A stretch of 64,000 nucleotides of DNA from Epiperipatus broadwayi (Eukaryota > Onychophora > Udeonychophora > Euonychophora > Peripatidae). The position numbers and the translations under genes are program-made. The stretch covers positions 1,548,001 through 1,612,000 of the forward strand of contig JAQFVV010006427.1 of the NCBI GenBank assembly GCA_028023455.1, in the 5' to 3' direction. This document shows, piece after piece, positions 34,590 to 47,003 of the stretch (positions are counted from its first letter, which is position 1; each line of letters starts with the position of its first letter). The notes under the pieces are model-generated. The model saw only the letters and a program-made list of their open reading frames with translations, did no database searches and was not told the origin of the DNA.

Positions 34590-37500
34590 GGAAAAAAATT
34601 GAGTCAACACCAAGATTTATAAAACAAGTTTAACAAATTTTATTTATAACTTCAACAATAAACTTATGTACACTATTTGCATTATTAATGAACTTTACAT
34701 AATCACACTTTCTATACTTTTCAAAAATAAACCATAAAATGAGATATGGAACACTAAAACAAATCTTCACTCTAACTTCCAAAATTAATGATTTATTTAA
34801 ATCATACTCTTAAAAAAATATTTATAATTAAAATATTATTATAATATATCTCTGTTACATGTATATTAATTTGGTAAACTTAAAATACAAAATGAAAAGA
34901 TTAACCAGTCTAATATTCATCTATTAACTTGTACGTAGTTATTTTAAAATAATTTAACATATCATGTAGTCATTCCCACCTTGATAACAACATGAATAGA
35001 CTCAATTAGAAGCATAGTGGTCAAATTATACTTCTTACTGAATATTAATTTAATATCAAAATAGATGTATGTGTTGGTGTATATCTTTACTATGGAATAA
35101 CATTTACAAAACTTACAACTATTTGTATCATTTTTACACTATTTGGTTTCATCATATTATTTGTCAAAAATATGCATTATACGTAAGTTTTAAAATACTT
35201 AAAAATTATTCAACAGTTTTGCAAATTTAATCATTATTTACACACCTTCATAAAATTAATCAATTTAGAATATAAAAATATTTTATGATTCTTTTCCTGA
35301 TAATTATATTCTTATAATCATTTGCATTCATCTCTATCCTCACTCCAAGCAAGACAACCTATCTTATCTTTTTCAATAACAATCCCACACCTCCAAAATT
35401 ATTCATCATTTCCTGTTTCAAATACAATCCTATACGATGTAATAATAGAAATTTTGATAGCGAACAGATGCATGCGTAGGTATATGGAATAAACTAATTT
35501 TAATTCAATAGTACCTCTATTAAATAATCATCATGGTAACAGTATGTAAGAAAATGAGGTATGACATATCTGTCTAATAATCTCCACCCCAAAATATAAT
35601 GTCCAAGCTATTTATTCAGCTCAATGGAACATTTAACTTCAACACAAAAAAACACTGCCATGGAAAATATACAAGCTACAGAGCTAAATTATCTTTACTT
35701 GCATAATCATCATCATCGATTATTCTTATCCCATATTAATAAATCCTACATAAAAACATCATCTTGGTTTCATTTAATTTACTTTCAAGACACTATCTTT
35801 ATAACTTCTTTAGAGATTTATCACTCTACATTGTAAAATTCTTACATTTCTACAACAATAAATAAATTCGCATATAAATAATGACCTAATTGCTCAATAA
35901 GAAAAGATTATTTCATTTCTTTAATAACACTTGAACCAAAATACAAATAATTAGTATCGATATAATACTTGAACACTTCAACCACTCAAAATAAGCACTA
36001 AGTTCAGTCATGATAAAATCATATAATTATATTCCCATTATGTTAAAATATATTTATAATATAAGGTAAAAGTATGCATATTTTTTAAAATAAATAAATA
36101 CTTCTAAGTTCTGTGTATGCATAGTGTACTTACACGTTCTCATACATTCACACAAAAAATGACATAATACTTTGACCATCTAAAATAAAAATACATTATA
36201 AAATTATTAATATTTTTATAATTATTACCATAAGTGATCTTTCTATTGGTTGATCACTTAATAGACATTTTCTGGTCCACAACTAAATAAAATATTACAT
36301 AGTACATCATTCATGCAATATTATTACACTTAAAATATTAAGCTTTTTAAAAAAAAAAAATTTTTTTTTTTAAATTTAAACATTATGTTAGTAAGTAATT
36401 TAATATTTTTATGTTCCTTTTTTATCTCTAATACATGAATAAGGATTAACATTAAGATTAATAAAATAATTCAAAACATATTTACGAAAAAAACTGCATC
36501 CATAAAATTCATTAAAAGAAAAAATGTTCTTTTTTCTCTCTCGGATGTTTCAACTCCCAGTGCTTTTTGCTATATTGTTTGTCTTCATATTTAATGATGA
36601 AACTTTCTATTGATGCCAAAAAATCATGCATGCTCTGTTGGTTCCATTTTTAAAAAAAAAAAATGAACGACAACTTTCAAAATAAAAAAAAGGTAAGTTG
36701 ACTTTTAAAATATCTGGATTTATTCGTAAAATAACCACTGATCTGCTCCTGAAAGTTTATAAAAATAATAGTTTATAGTCCCTATTATTTAGAACAGTGA
36801 TTACTGAGGATATTTTCTGATATCATATAATAAAAATAATTTTCCAAAGTTCTGCTACTTTCATTAAGATTCCATGATGGTTTATGCTATCTTTGATATG
36901 GTAATATCATCTCAGTGTTTTTCGACACTTATTACACATTTAAAATATCCCATAAACAATTTAAAAAATTTTTGTATGACCAGCATACACAACTTAATGA
37001 TAGGTTATTTTATTAGCTTTTTAAAAGATTTCTTTTTCATAAGATAGGAGGCATTCTAATAACTGTCTTAGTTTTTCCATCCTTAAAATTATTATGATAG
37101 TTTGAAAACCAATTATTAAAACATTTCTTCATAAAGAAACATTTCTGCATTTCAAAATAATTATTCTTATCAAATCAAAGTTTTTTAAAATTTACCATTT
37201 TATTTTCCTGGTCTCCATTTTAAATAAGTCTTCCGGACAAAAACATTTTTTATTTTTTTACTTTTGATTTCTGGTGAACTTTTTTAAACCTCCCATGTGA
37301 TGATGTTCAATCTGCTAATCTCAATAGCAAATTAAGATTATTAATTAATACAGGAAAAATTATATGCCTAATGGAAAAATAATCATTTTGATATTTTTCA
37401 CATAAATTACAATTTAACAATGATCCTTTCATGTTTAACATGACATTAGGATTAAGCTTAATAAATCAGTTGATAAGAAATTACTTAGCTTTAGCAAGGC

Positions 37501-38930
37501 ATCTCTATATTGTACGATCTTATAATTTATTACTGTATTCTCTTGAAAATAGAAATTATTATAATTGACTTATTAATGGTACCCTTAATTTTTAGATTGT
37601 AAATTAACAGAAGTTGACTTGATTAACAAAGCACACTTAGCTTAACAGAAATACCTCGGAAACTAATTGTGCACCAGTTTTATACCAACAATTGACATTT
37701 TTTTTACTGGCTGATCACTTTCTTAGCTAATCACCTGACCTACATCCTAGCTAAAGGTGTAAAATTAAAATTTAAAAATAAATAATGACTCATCAAATAT
37801 TTATAAATTATTACATTATTCAATTACCAGTTAATTTTCATATTTTATTTACATCAACTAAACACCTCAAAATAACTTTTAAAATAATATCTTAATACTT
37901 ATTTTTCCTTTTCGAAACACCAATGCAAGATTACTTATTATTACTTTTAGTTTTTAATAGTAGTTATTTTTCAAAACAAAAATAAAAATCTAATTTTACT
38001 TATTACATTCGTTTTAAAAAACCCAACTTAATATTTATTACAGCTAATTTTATTTTTATCTTGGGATAGACAAATATAATATTTTAAATCTTATAATATA
38101 ATTTTAAAGTAATTCTGCAACTTTACTACAAGTCACATGACTTACAAAAACCGATGAAAATGCTTACAATTTAGCTGAAAACAAAAATAAATGATTTAAT
38201 TTACAAAATATTATATAACAAATAATAATATAGCAAAAATTGAAATATACACTTGTCTCCCATAACGATCACCTTTAACTGAATGATTTTTAAGCAAAAT
38301 TATTAAATATAATTATTATTATTAAACATACTATTTATTTAACTTTAAATCACCACTTTTAAAACCAAGTTTTAAACACTTATTCAAAATACCTATTAAT
38401 GCATTATTTGTTATGTCCAGCCTTCCCAACCAAACCATATTATAATTTAGCTTTAGTTGACTGTTTTTAAAATATTAGCATAATTCTATACATTAAATAT
38501 TCTTATTTACTCTAATTCGATTTTTTTTAAAAAAGATCGCCAACATAACATATACAACATACTCCTAGAATACCTCTTAAATGTAAACTTTTTAGTAAAT
38601 TGATATAAACAATTCATCTTAACCTAAACAAAAGGGTACAATATATATATATTGTGATGGAGTAAAAATCTATCAAGGTGATTGTATAAATAATTTTATT
38701 TTTAAAAAATTTACACAAGTGTGGATATAGATTAAGCATTCATATACAATAAATTTACCACCATATTAATAAAATAATTTTAATAACCATAAATCAATAA
38801 TTACTTCTTTGATTCCTAGTCTATAGCTCATATTTTTAACTACTTACTTTATATTAAAATAATAATTTAAATAACCATAAATTAATAATTATTTCCATGA
38901 TTCCTAATCTATAGCTCATGTTGCTTAAAC
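34590..38930. other. Long C-over-G skewed AT-rich stretch
   Basis: Along about 4.3 kb, C clearly outnumbers G on the plus strand, which is not so in the flanks. No long frame is present (a 70-codon frame at 35624-35836 is not recognised). It contains an A12/T11 palindromic run at 36348-36371 and a diverged 65-bp duplication (38772-38838 and 38862-38927, with ATTCCTA.TCTATAGCTCAT). The skew might reflect an untranslated transcript or an old element, but no ends were found. Confidence 0.45.
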
Positions 38931-38940
38931 TTCATATAAC

Positions 38941-39222
38941 TTTAGAAAAATTAAATTTATTTAAGTATTCCAAATACATTTAACTGTTAGTAATAGTACA
39001 TTAAAGGCAGGATAGCTTAGTTAGTTAGAGGATTACACTAAAATTCAATACTCAAGAATCTAAGGATCCAGATTCAAATCTCATGCTAGTACTGTCACTG
39101 GTCAGGCTAGCAATACCTGAAGAAGAGGGAAGAATAATTCCTCTTGAAATGTTGCACATATACTAACCTGTTTGATGTGCGATTACTAACAGTTGAATGT
39201 ATTTGGAATATTTATATAACTG
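38941..39222 (+). mobile_element. tRNA-derived SINE-like repeat, copy 1, with inverted arms
   Basis: A tRNA-like head starts at 39006: A-box-like TAGCTTAGTTAG and B-box-like AGATTCAAATCTC at 39069-39081. The body holds CTGAAGA (39117-39123), a hairpin (AGAGGGAA with TTCCTCTT) and GAAA (39146-39149), which is the order of a hammerhead core. The tail ATTACTAACAGTTGAATGTATTTGGAATA (39182-39210, in part) recurs inverted before the head (38952-38997), so the copy is framed by inverted arms. Related copies lie at 43.7, 49.85 and 56.9 kb. Confidence 0.72.
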
Positions 39223-39239
39223 TATGAATATTTTCTCTA

Positions 39240-39620
39240 TATGGGTAAAAGCATTTGATTTATGCATATAAACATAACTTTATAAATGTCTAATTACTTT
39301 ATAAAAATTACAAGAAGAAAGAATAATATTAAATGTTAATGTTTTGGTTAGGAAGTATTAAAAAAAATCGTTTAAAGAAAATGCTCTATTGTTTCTTCTT
39401 CTCAAACATTTATATTTTATATAATGTGAAACAATTAAAAATTAAATTGAAAATTTGACATATGTAATTAGTTCAAAATATTTAAGGAGACAATTTTTGA
39501 TTGGCAACAGAGTTCTAAAGAGAGAGAGAGGTACAAAGGAACAGTTTTTACTAAATATATTTTTACTGATAATTCTGTGCTAACAGCTTGTTAAAAAGTT
39601 TAATTTTGTTGATAAGTTTA
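39240..39620. other. AT-rich DNA between SINE-like repeat and PLE
   Basis: No coding or repeat signal apart from a short GA tract at 39520-39531. Confidence 0.5.
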
Positions 39621-39624
39621 TATA

Positions 39625-39669
39625 TGCTAAGTGCTTTCAAAGTTCTTAAGACTTCATATTCATAGCTGA
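39625..39669 (-). ncRNA. Hammerhead-like hairpin 3' of PLE family 1, copy A
   Basis: On the minus strand GCTA-UGAAUAUGA-[AGU..ACU]-UUGAAAGCACUU-AGC. Stem I-like GCUA/UAGC closes a hairpin followed by GAAAGCACU. The same arrangement occurs at 43444, 50210 and 53881. The 3' half matches a hammerhead, but the CUGAUGA box is replaced by AUGA plus four nt plus GA. Confidence 0.45.
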
Positions 39670-40545
39670 GTGCAGTTAATGATAATGAGGAGGAGTATTG
39701 TAATTTATGCAAATTAGTTTGCTGTTCATTTTGCCATAGGTAATGGCATTTTCTTTGTTTTGATTAATTTGTCCATCTTTTTGAAATGGTAAAACAGGTG
39801 TCCTTCCTATTTATAGAATTAGTATAATTATTTATGAAGTAGGCTTCTTTAATTTTATGCCTATGGTCATTTCTTTCTCTACATACTATTGTGGGGTTGG
39901 TGGGTTCAAATTTGTGTCTAATAGTTTTTTCATGTTCTAAATATAGATGTGGTCTTTTTATTGTTTAATGCTCTTCTATACATATATATGAGTTGTGATG
40001 CTCTATTTGTGATGGTTGTTTTTCTTTCTCCATAATATGAGGCCCTCTAACTGGTCTTAGGGCATTATATACAACTTGGGTCATTGTCTTTGGATCTAAT
40101 TTGTCTTTTGAATTGTTTATGAGTCTATTGGTGTTAGCAAAAGTGTGGAAGCCTATTGAAAATTCTTTTTCTGGTATTTTCACTAAGTGTTTAGCCATAT
40201 TTGGTATGTATGGTATAGTTATTCATGGTTTGTTATCACCAATTCTAACTTACTGATTTATTTTTGCTTAGAATCATGCTATTTTTTTTGGTTATTCTTC
40301 TAAATTTATAGCCAACAAATGTTAGTTTTTTGATATACTTTAATATGTTAACTTTTCTGTCTGTATTGAATTTGCATAAATAATTGTTTCTATGTAGAAA
40401 TGCATTTAATCTGGCATATTTGTGTGAGTTGGGTGCTATAGCACTCTGATGCATATATCCTCTAATTTCCATGGGTTTGATGATCATGCAATAATTTAAT
40501 TGTGCAACTTCTTTTTGTATATGTAAGTCCACATGCAGTGCTATA
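39670..40545 (-). pseudogene. Penelope-like element family 1, copy A (3' part)
   Basis: The minus-strand frame at 40245-40532 ends the RT/thumb region: PNSHKYARLNAFLHRNNYLCKF, NILKYIKKLTFVGYKFRRITKK. A frame at 39965-40198 continues with KDKLDPKTMTQVVYN and, in another frame, ASYYGERKTTI, a degraded GIY-YIG nuclease start. Conserved order (thumb, linker, GIY-YIG) and close similarity to the copy at 42.2-43.3 kb support the call. RT catalytic motifs are missing, so the copy is 5'-truncated as well as frameshifted. Confidence 0.8.
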
Positions 40546-41102
40546 GTTTAAAAATTATTGATGGAATATTAGTCTTTTTCATATATAAAGTTATTTCAAA
40601 AGAATATGCATAGAATGCCGTTTATAAAAGGGATACTTTTATGTTAAAAGCAAATAGATGCATAAATAATATTATTATTACTAATTTAACGAAATGGAGA
40701 TATATAAATGGGAAATCTATAAATGCCAAAGTTTCATAAAAATAAAAAAATAAATTGTTTCTTCATGCATGAAGTAAAAGTTATAATAAAAGTGATCTAT
40801 TATGGGAGTACAAAATCATTTATTTGTAATTAATTATTGCAATGTTATTTACCTATTCGGTAAAACTTAACATTTAAAGAAATATTTTTTTGTTTGTTTG
40901 TTTAAGAGGACATTGCTAAATTGCAAATATATATATATATATATATATAAGAAATATAATCGTACTTCTAAATGAACAGAGAAGTTTGATATGTATATAT
41001 TTTTTTTATTATATGTTTTTATAATATAATAAAAATTATATTTACATTTGCATTATTATAAGAAATAATTTATGGCGCAATAAGAAAAAATATAATTATT
41101 AG
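40546..41102. other. AT-rich DNA without a recognisable gene
   Basis: A short (TA)n tract at 40928-40949. Nothing else is supported. Confidence 0.5.
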
Positions 41103-41233
41103 TAAGCAGGCAAAAACTCTCCATGTAGTAGTGCCACCTTGTGCTAACCAGAGTAATCAATGGATGCCATGAGGCTTGTGCATAAAATCCCTATCTAGTG
41201 CCTACTCATCCAATATCCCCAGACTAGTTTCTG
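41103..41233 (-). mobile_element. Hammerhead-associated repeat, copy with half a ribozyme
   Basis: In repeat sense (minus) it begins within the hammerhead: GAAACUAGUC (41222-41231), UGGGGA (stem I) and UUGGAU, then the body down to GCCTGCTTAC. The CUGAUGA half is absent. The joined sequence GCATGAGATGGTGATCATGTGATG also occurs, in the other relative orientation, beside the 23.7-kb copy. Confidence 0.8.
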
Positions 41234-42193
41234 CATGAGATGGTGATCATGTGATGTTTAGTGGTTTAAAAAATATAATTACTAAAAAATTTTATTAATA
41301 TGTGAATTTTGTTTAAAATAAAAAAAAATTAAAAGTGAAATTTTTAAAAAAATATGTATGTGAATAAATGAAATTAATATAATGTTATGTAAATATATTC
41401 ACAACTTATCTATTGTTAGCATTCCAATTATATCAAAATTTGTTAATTATATATTAATTATTATTTTTCTTTGTTATGAAAATGTCATATTTAAGATAAA
41501 TTTAGTCTCATGTCAATCTTTTATGAGCTTATATTGTAAAAGTTGTTACATAGTTTTATCAATATGATATTTAATAGAATCTCATACTAAACATTAATCA
41601 ATGTAGTTCACTGACTAAGAGCATCTGAAGTAGAACATAAAAAGAAAAAGGATTAGGATCACCATTATTTTATAAACTTCACTTTCTGACATCTTAGCAG
41701 TATTTACATGAATATTAGTTTCAAACCATTGTGATAGTGGAAAAAAATATTATCTTATTTAAAATCTAAGTGGTCATCAATCTATATGAGTCAGATTTAT
41801 TCCATTACAAATTGGCTTTGAAATAGGGAGTGAATAACAATTCTTATTCCATTGCATTTTGGTGTCAATCTGCCAAATAGCCCATCCATTCTGATCCAAT
41901 ATGTATTATTTTAGTGAATGTGAAATTGTGTAATAGTCTTATGTAATCCCAACTTCACAATCTGTATCTTTCTTGTCATTATAATCATGATCTCTTACTT
42001 TCAAATCATAATGAATTTTATGTGAACAATTTTAAAATTGTTGTTTTTTGTATTAATTTGTTGCATATTATTAATATATTATCTGATAAAAATAATAAAT
42101 AACTGAAAATTTATTAAACAAATGTTTTAACAAAAAATTGAAAACATTTTTTATTAGTAATAGTACATATCATATCCAAGAAGCAAACATTTT
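41234..42193. other. AT-rich DNA upstream of PLE copy B
   Basis: No clear coding signal. The 61-codon frame at 41382-41567 is low-complexity. The PLE 5' region may extend into 41.8-42.2 kb but I cannot align it. Confidence 0.4.
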
Positions 42194-43290
42194 TTGATTA
42201 TGAATATTAGTACACAGACATATCTCTGCCTAATTAAGTGGTCAATCAATATTGTTCACAAAAAATTATTAAGTAATCATTGTCCATCTGAATGCATGAA
42301 CTTCATCCTAGCCTTCCTTGCCTGGATAGATAAGCACATTTTCACAATGTTTGAGGGTAAAAGGTATGGCATGAAAGATGACTGGCCTATGGGTCTTCCA
42401 TTAAGCAGAGTAATCTCAAGCATATTTTTAAATTTCTTTGAAAAGCAAATTGTGTTTAAATACCATGCTAATACTCCTGGTCTAATATACTCTCATTATG
42501 TTGATCTGTTCATTGCAGCCCCAAGAAGTACAATTATGAACATTCAAAATAAGATACAGCTGTACACTAAATTAATTGTTAATACCATCTGGGAAAATGA
42601 ATTACAAAAACTAAAATATTTTGATTTACTAGTACATAGAGAAGGCAAAGTGCTGAATTATTGTGTGACCATCTAACCACTCAAGATCAGAGGATTCACC
42701 CACCCAACTCTAATTTTCCTACTTCACATAAATTCACAAGTCTGAATGCATTTTTATTTAGGAATCTACATTTATGCAAGTTCAAAGCTGATAGGAAGGC
42801 TACATCAAAGATCTATTAAATGTAGGCTTTAACTACAGATTGATTACCAAGAAGATTGAACAATTTATAAAAAAATCAATAGCTAACAACACAACTAAAG
42901 ACAAATCTCAAATCCCCTTCCTTACACTCCCAAAGTAGCTAAACAGCTCATTAAAACTTTATCTAATGAATTTAAAGTTGATTTTTGCACATCCCCCAAC
43001 ACACAGAAACTTATCAATAATGCAAAGGACAAGATTGACCCAACTCAGATACCCCAGGTTATATATAGAAATTCATGCCCTCACACCAGCTGCAGTGCCA
43101 CATATTATGAGGAAACTAAAGCCACTGTCAATAATAGGGCACTCAGCATATGTATGCATACAGGAGAGCACAAAAGAACAATGACAACATTTCAATATTT
43201 CTTGAACATGAGAAGTAGGCCGGTCATAAATTTGAACCCTCCAACCCCAAAATTATGTGCACTAAAGCTAATGACCGCAAAAGGGAGATA
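42194..43290 (+). pseudogene. Penelope-like element family 1, copy B (RT to GIY-YIG)
   Basis: The 160-codon frame 42194-42676 contains FEGKRYGMKDDWPMGLPLSRVISSIFLNFFEK, matching the PLE RT block Y.Q..G.PMG.PLS...A.IF...FE, then SHYVDLFIA where the catalytic YVDD should be (second D is L), then KLKYFDLLVHREGK. Other frames give PNSNFPTSHKFTSLNAFLF (thumb; about 42700-42770) and CSATYYEETKATVNNRAL..EHKR (GIY-YIG nuclease remnant; about 43085-43165). PLEs pair RT with a GIY-YIG endonuclease and often lie near telomeres or in tandem or inverted arrays. Frameshifts and the lost catalytic D show it is dead. Confidence 0.88.
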
Positions 43291-43443
43291 AAAAAAAGCA
43301 TATTTTATCATCAATGACAATAATGCAATTAATAGATGTGACACATGCTTCTCTATCTCCAGAAAATGGACAAGTTGATTAATTTACATATACATTTGAC
43401 ATATATTACCATTTAATAATATCACAATAACTATTACTATTTT

Positions 43444-43484
43444 GGCTATGATTATGAGAGAGAACATCTCAAAAGCACTTAGCC
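43444..43484 (+). ncRNA. Hammerhead-like hairpin 3' of PLE family 1, copy B
   Basis: GGCU-AUGAUUAUGA-GAGA..UCUC-AAAAGCACUU-AGCC lies about 160 bp downstream of the GIY-YIG remnant. GGCU pairs with AGCC and GAGA with UCUC. It sits at the same place relative to the PLE as the hairpin at 39625-39669, which argues that it belongs to the element's 3' region. Confidence 0.5.
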
Positions 43485-43665
43485 TGGATTAACTCATTTT
43501 GATTGTTTGCTATTAACAGCTTCTTCAACCAGCATTTTAAAGCATTTGTATATACTAATAAGAACTAACTTAAATGCGGAACAAAATCTTACTGATATTT
43601 TCCATCACATTACATATAAAAGTAAAAAAGGGTATTTTCCTGAAGGTTTGTGATGATGGTATTTT

Positions 43666-44014
43666 AGTTGTATTTATATATTGGACTATTTTCATCATCT
43701 AATAATAAGTATTGAATGTCTTTAGAAATTTTCAGGATGGCTCAGTTGCTTAGAGAGTTACCTTACAATTTAATATTCATGAATCTAAGGGTCCAGGTTT
43801 GATTCTCATGCTAGTACGGTCACTGATCAGACCAGTAACACCTGAAGAAGAGAGGAGAATAATATCTCTCAAAATGTTGTGCATATGCTAATCTATGTGC
43901 TATTACTAACAGTTGAATGTAATTGGAAGATTTAAATAAAGTTAATTTTTTTCTAAAGACATTCAATACTTAATATTAGATGGTGGAAATAGTTCAATAT
44001 ATAAATACAATTAA
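43666..44014 (+). mobile_element. tRNA-derived SINE-like repeat, copy 2, with inverted arms
   Basis: The head has a perfect A-box match TGGCTCAGTTG (43738-43748) and a B-box-like GGTTTGATTCT (43796-43806). The body carries CTGAAGA (43842-43848), a GAGAG../..CTCTC hairpin and AAAA in place of GAAA. Flanking arms 43668-43728 and 43953-44014 are inverted repeats (TTGTATTTATATATTGGACTA.. / ..AATATATAAATACAA). The whole thus looks like a TIR element with a tRNA-like core. The arms differ from the ones used by copy 1, lying farther out on the same tail. Confidence 0.72.
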
Positions 44015-45059
44015 AAAAAGATTATGTTCTATACAATATATGCCTCACACCCACTGAGATATACAATGTAATAATATACATAAATTTACTAACGTAGCTA
44101 TATTTCAACAGATGCCTTTCAAAACATATGCTTTTTAAGATGAGTAATGAAGTGATAAGACAATATTTTTTTTTATAATATATACCACATATTAGAAATT
44201 TTGTTAAACTAAAGAAAGTATATTATATAGGACTTATGAATTATAGCATTATATATTAATTTTACATAAAAAATAACATTATTAAAGCTATTTCTTCAAG
44301 TATTATAAAAATTGGCAAAATTACTACTCAAATATACATTTTATAAAATAAAATTTAAAAAAAAACAACAACAATTATTCCATTTCAAAATTAATGCAAA
44401 CTGAATGTTGAGTAAACATTAAATGTGCATTATATATTATTTAATATTATCAATAAATAAAAAAATTATATTCTAAGTGAATTAATCATCTAACTTTTAA
44501 TTATGAATTTTATTTCCAAAAAAGAATATATTGTTAATGTAACAATAATAGATTACTAACACGTGTTATTTATGCATTTATTTGGAAAATACAGACTGTA
44601 AATTCTATTTTATTCAGAAAAACTTGCCTAATGGTAAACTTAAAATAAATATTACAATAATGCACATAAATATCTATAACATTTGGTATAAAGATGTAGT
44701 GTAATAAACTTGTCTAGTGCTAATATTACTGCATTAGAAAGAATTTACCCTACTAAACTACACACATTTTTTTAAATATAAAAAGGAATTTAAAATTTAC
44801 AAAAAATAGATTAACAATACCAGAACAAATAATGACATTTTAAGTGTGACATATAAAAATAATAGTATTCATTTTAATAGTACTGATTGGATATGCAATA
44901 TTACAATCTTACAAAATATATAAATAAAATTGTAAATATAATTTAAGTTCCCTATAAACTAGTGATTAAAACTATTAAAAAACCAACTATAATTGTTTTT
45001 AAACTGTCAGAGCCTACAAATAGAACTGCAAAAAATATGTTGAAAATAAGTATGAAAAA
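44015..45059. other. AT-rich DNA without a recognisable gene
   Basis: Only low-complexity A/T-rich sequence. It ends where LINE coding similarity starts. Confidence 0.5.
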
Positions 45060-46641
45060 AGACATCAGGACCTATTGTGGTGCAGATAAACTTTGCAGCA
45101 GCCTTTGACTCCATGGTGCCTGCAAAATTATTCTCAATTCTGGAGTGCTATGGGGTACCCAAAGTCTACATCAGAATCATAGCAAATCTGCTGCTAAATA
45201 AATCAATATATACATAATTGGATGGCTCTTTAGCCCCAGGGTTTAAACCGCATTTATCAGTACCCCAAGGGTCACCTCTTAGTACCTTGTGTTTCATAGT
45301 CTATGTAAACCCTCTATTAACAGCTATTGAGAAATATCTTCCTGGGGTATTTGTCCCAGTGCTAAGAAAAGATGTTGATGACCTTACAGACTTCCTCCCC
45401 TCACATAAATACCTGCCCAAACTATATAAACTGCTGAATGAATGTACTGAGAGATATGGACTAAGAATAAACTCTGAGAAATCTGCTACCTGGAAGATTG
45501 ATCGAGCAATAGCAATTCCTTCAAGGTTCTTGGGAAAACCTCAAAACTTTCTTGGATTTCCCATGGTGCTGTCCATATCGACTATGGGAAGAGCACTGCA
45601 AAACATCATTCTAAAAAAAACCAAAAAGGTTGCAAGTGCTCCCTCAGGGATATACTTATCATTCCTCGGTAAGGCAGCACTGATTAACATGTTGGTACTT
45701 CCATGAATTAATTACTTCATGCCACTTCTTAAACCAACCAGATCCTTTCAGAATGCACTAAAATCAGTCTGCACTGACATGTTGTGGAAGAGAAAAACAG
45801 TAACCATCAGTTTAGCCAAGATGCAGAGACTGATAGACCTAAATGGGCTTGGGTTGCATGATCTTAACACTTTTTTCATTCAAAAATTCCTATAAATGCT
45901 TAAAGCAATGAATGCAAGATTGCCAGTGGACTCATTACAGGATAAAAATTAACCTACTGACACACTGCCACCCATACAAAGTAAGTGAGCCATGGAGCTT
46001 CTAGCATATGCCAACAAATTCTTCAAAATTACGGCATCAATTATTGACAATACTAACACTTACTGGCAAGTTTACAAATACATGCATGCAAACAATACTG
46101 AATTAATTACTGAGCTTGATTTATCTACCATATTACTAATCAGGAAATTAAAATTTTGCTACTTGGAAGCCAAACATATTGATTTTATCATAAAATTTAA
46201 TTTGAAAGCCTTGCCAATGAATCATTTTTTGGTAAATCATAGAAAATTCTCTAAAATAGGACCACTATGTAGCTTATGTGAAGTAGCAGATGAAACTATT
46301 GGACATATTTTTACTGCTTGCCCATTTTTGAATCCTGCTAGACAAAATATTATAACCAGAGTATTTCTAGCTAACATGAAAATTTTAAAAATCAAGGATG
46401 CTATAATGAGTGGTGTTTTTGCTGCAATTAGAATGGGAATGTTCCTGCTTTATGCTGTATGGTTAACTAGGAATTATTTTGTTTGTAAACAAGGAAGTTA
46501 GGAACCATGGAAGGTATGTAAAAAATTTATTCAAAGGACTATGTTCAGGGATCGCTTATTAACGCTGGAAAAGCTCTTTGGGGACACTTGGGGGCAATTT
46601 AGGCCACTGGATGAAGAGCCTATTCTGAAGCATGCTAATTA
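45060..46641 (+). pseudogene. LINE reverse transcriptase and C-terminal zinc knuckle (few breaks)
   Basis: RT blocks in order: FDSMVPAKLF (motif A region), VPQGSPLSTLCFIVYVNPLL (motif B, 45218-45706 frame), DVDDLTDFL where YADD is expected, NSEKSATW and NFLGFPM. Then LLKPTRSFQNALKSVCTDMLWKRK and LNGLGLHDL (thumb). The frame 45992-46501 ends with CSLCEVADETIGHIFTACP, a C-x2-C-x8-H-x4-C knuckle, and AVWLTRN. The reading continues past one stop to DEEPILKHAN near 46641. About four stops break about 1.6 kb, so this is one of the younger coding remnants here. The clade is not fixed from this alone. Confidence 0.85.
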
Positions 46642-47003
46642 AAAATTAATTCAAGGTTAAAAAATAAATGGTCCAGTTAGATGTAAAATGACAAAGGATC
46701 ACTGCTAATCAAAATATGGATTGCACAATGATCACTGACTAAGTCACTAAATGAAGAGCCAGTTGTTCTGATATAAAACTAGTTACATAATAATTATAGA
46801 CTAAGTTTGAATGATGAACTTCTTGCTCTGATCATGAAATTAATTTGTCATAATAATAACTATTATATCAAATGGGTATATTTTCTAATTTGGAAAATTA
46901 TTTACTAATGATTGTTATAATAAGTATAACAAATCTAAACAAATGTATACCAACAAGATTTATATTGTAATTGTATGCATATTTTCCTTAATAAAAAAAA
47001 AAA
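45060..47003 (+). mobile_element. 5'-truncated LINE with poly(A) tail
   Basis: Coding similarity begins abruptly within the RT (FAAAFDSMVPAKLFSILE, about 45085) and runs through the RT, thumb and a C-terminal zinc knuckle to a stop near 46641. A 3' UTR of about 350 bp ends in AATAAA overlapping an A-run at 46993-47003. Abrupt 5' loss plus poly(A) is the mark of target-primed reverse transcription. No certain flanking duplication was found. Confidence 0.88.
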
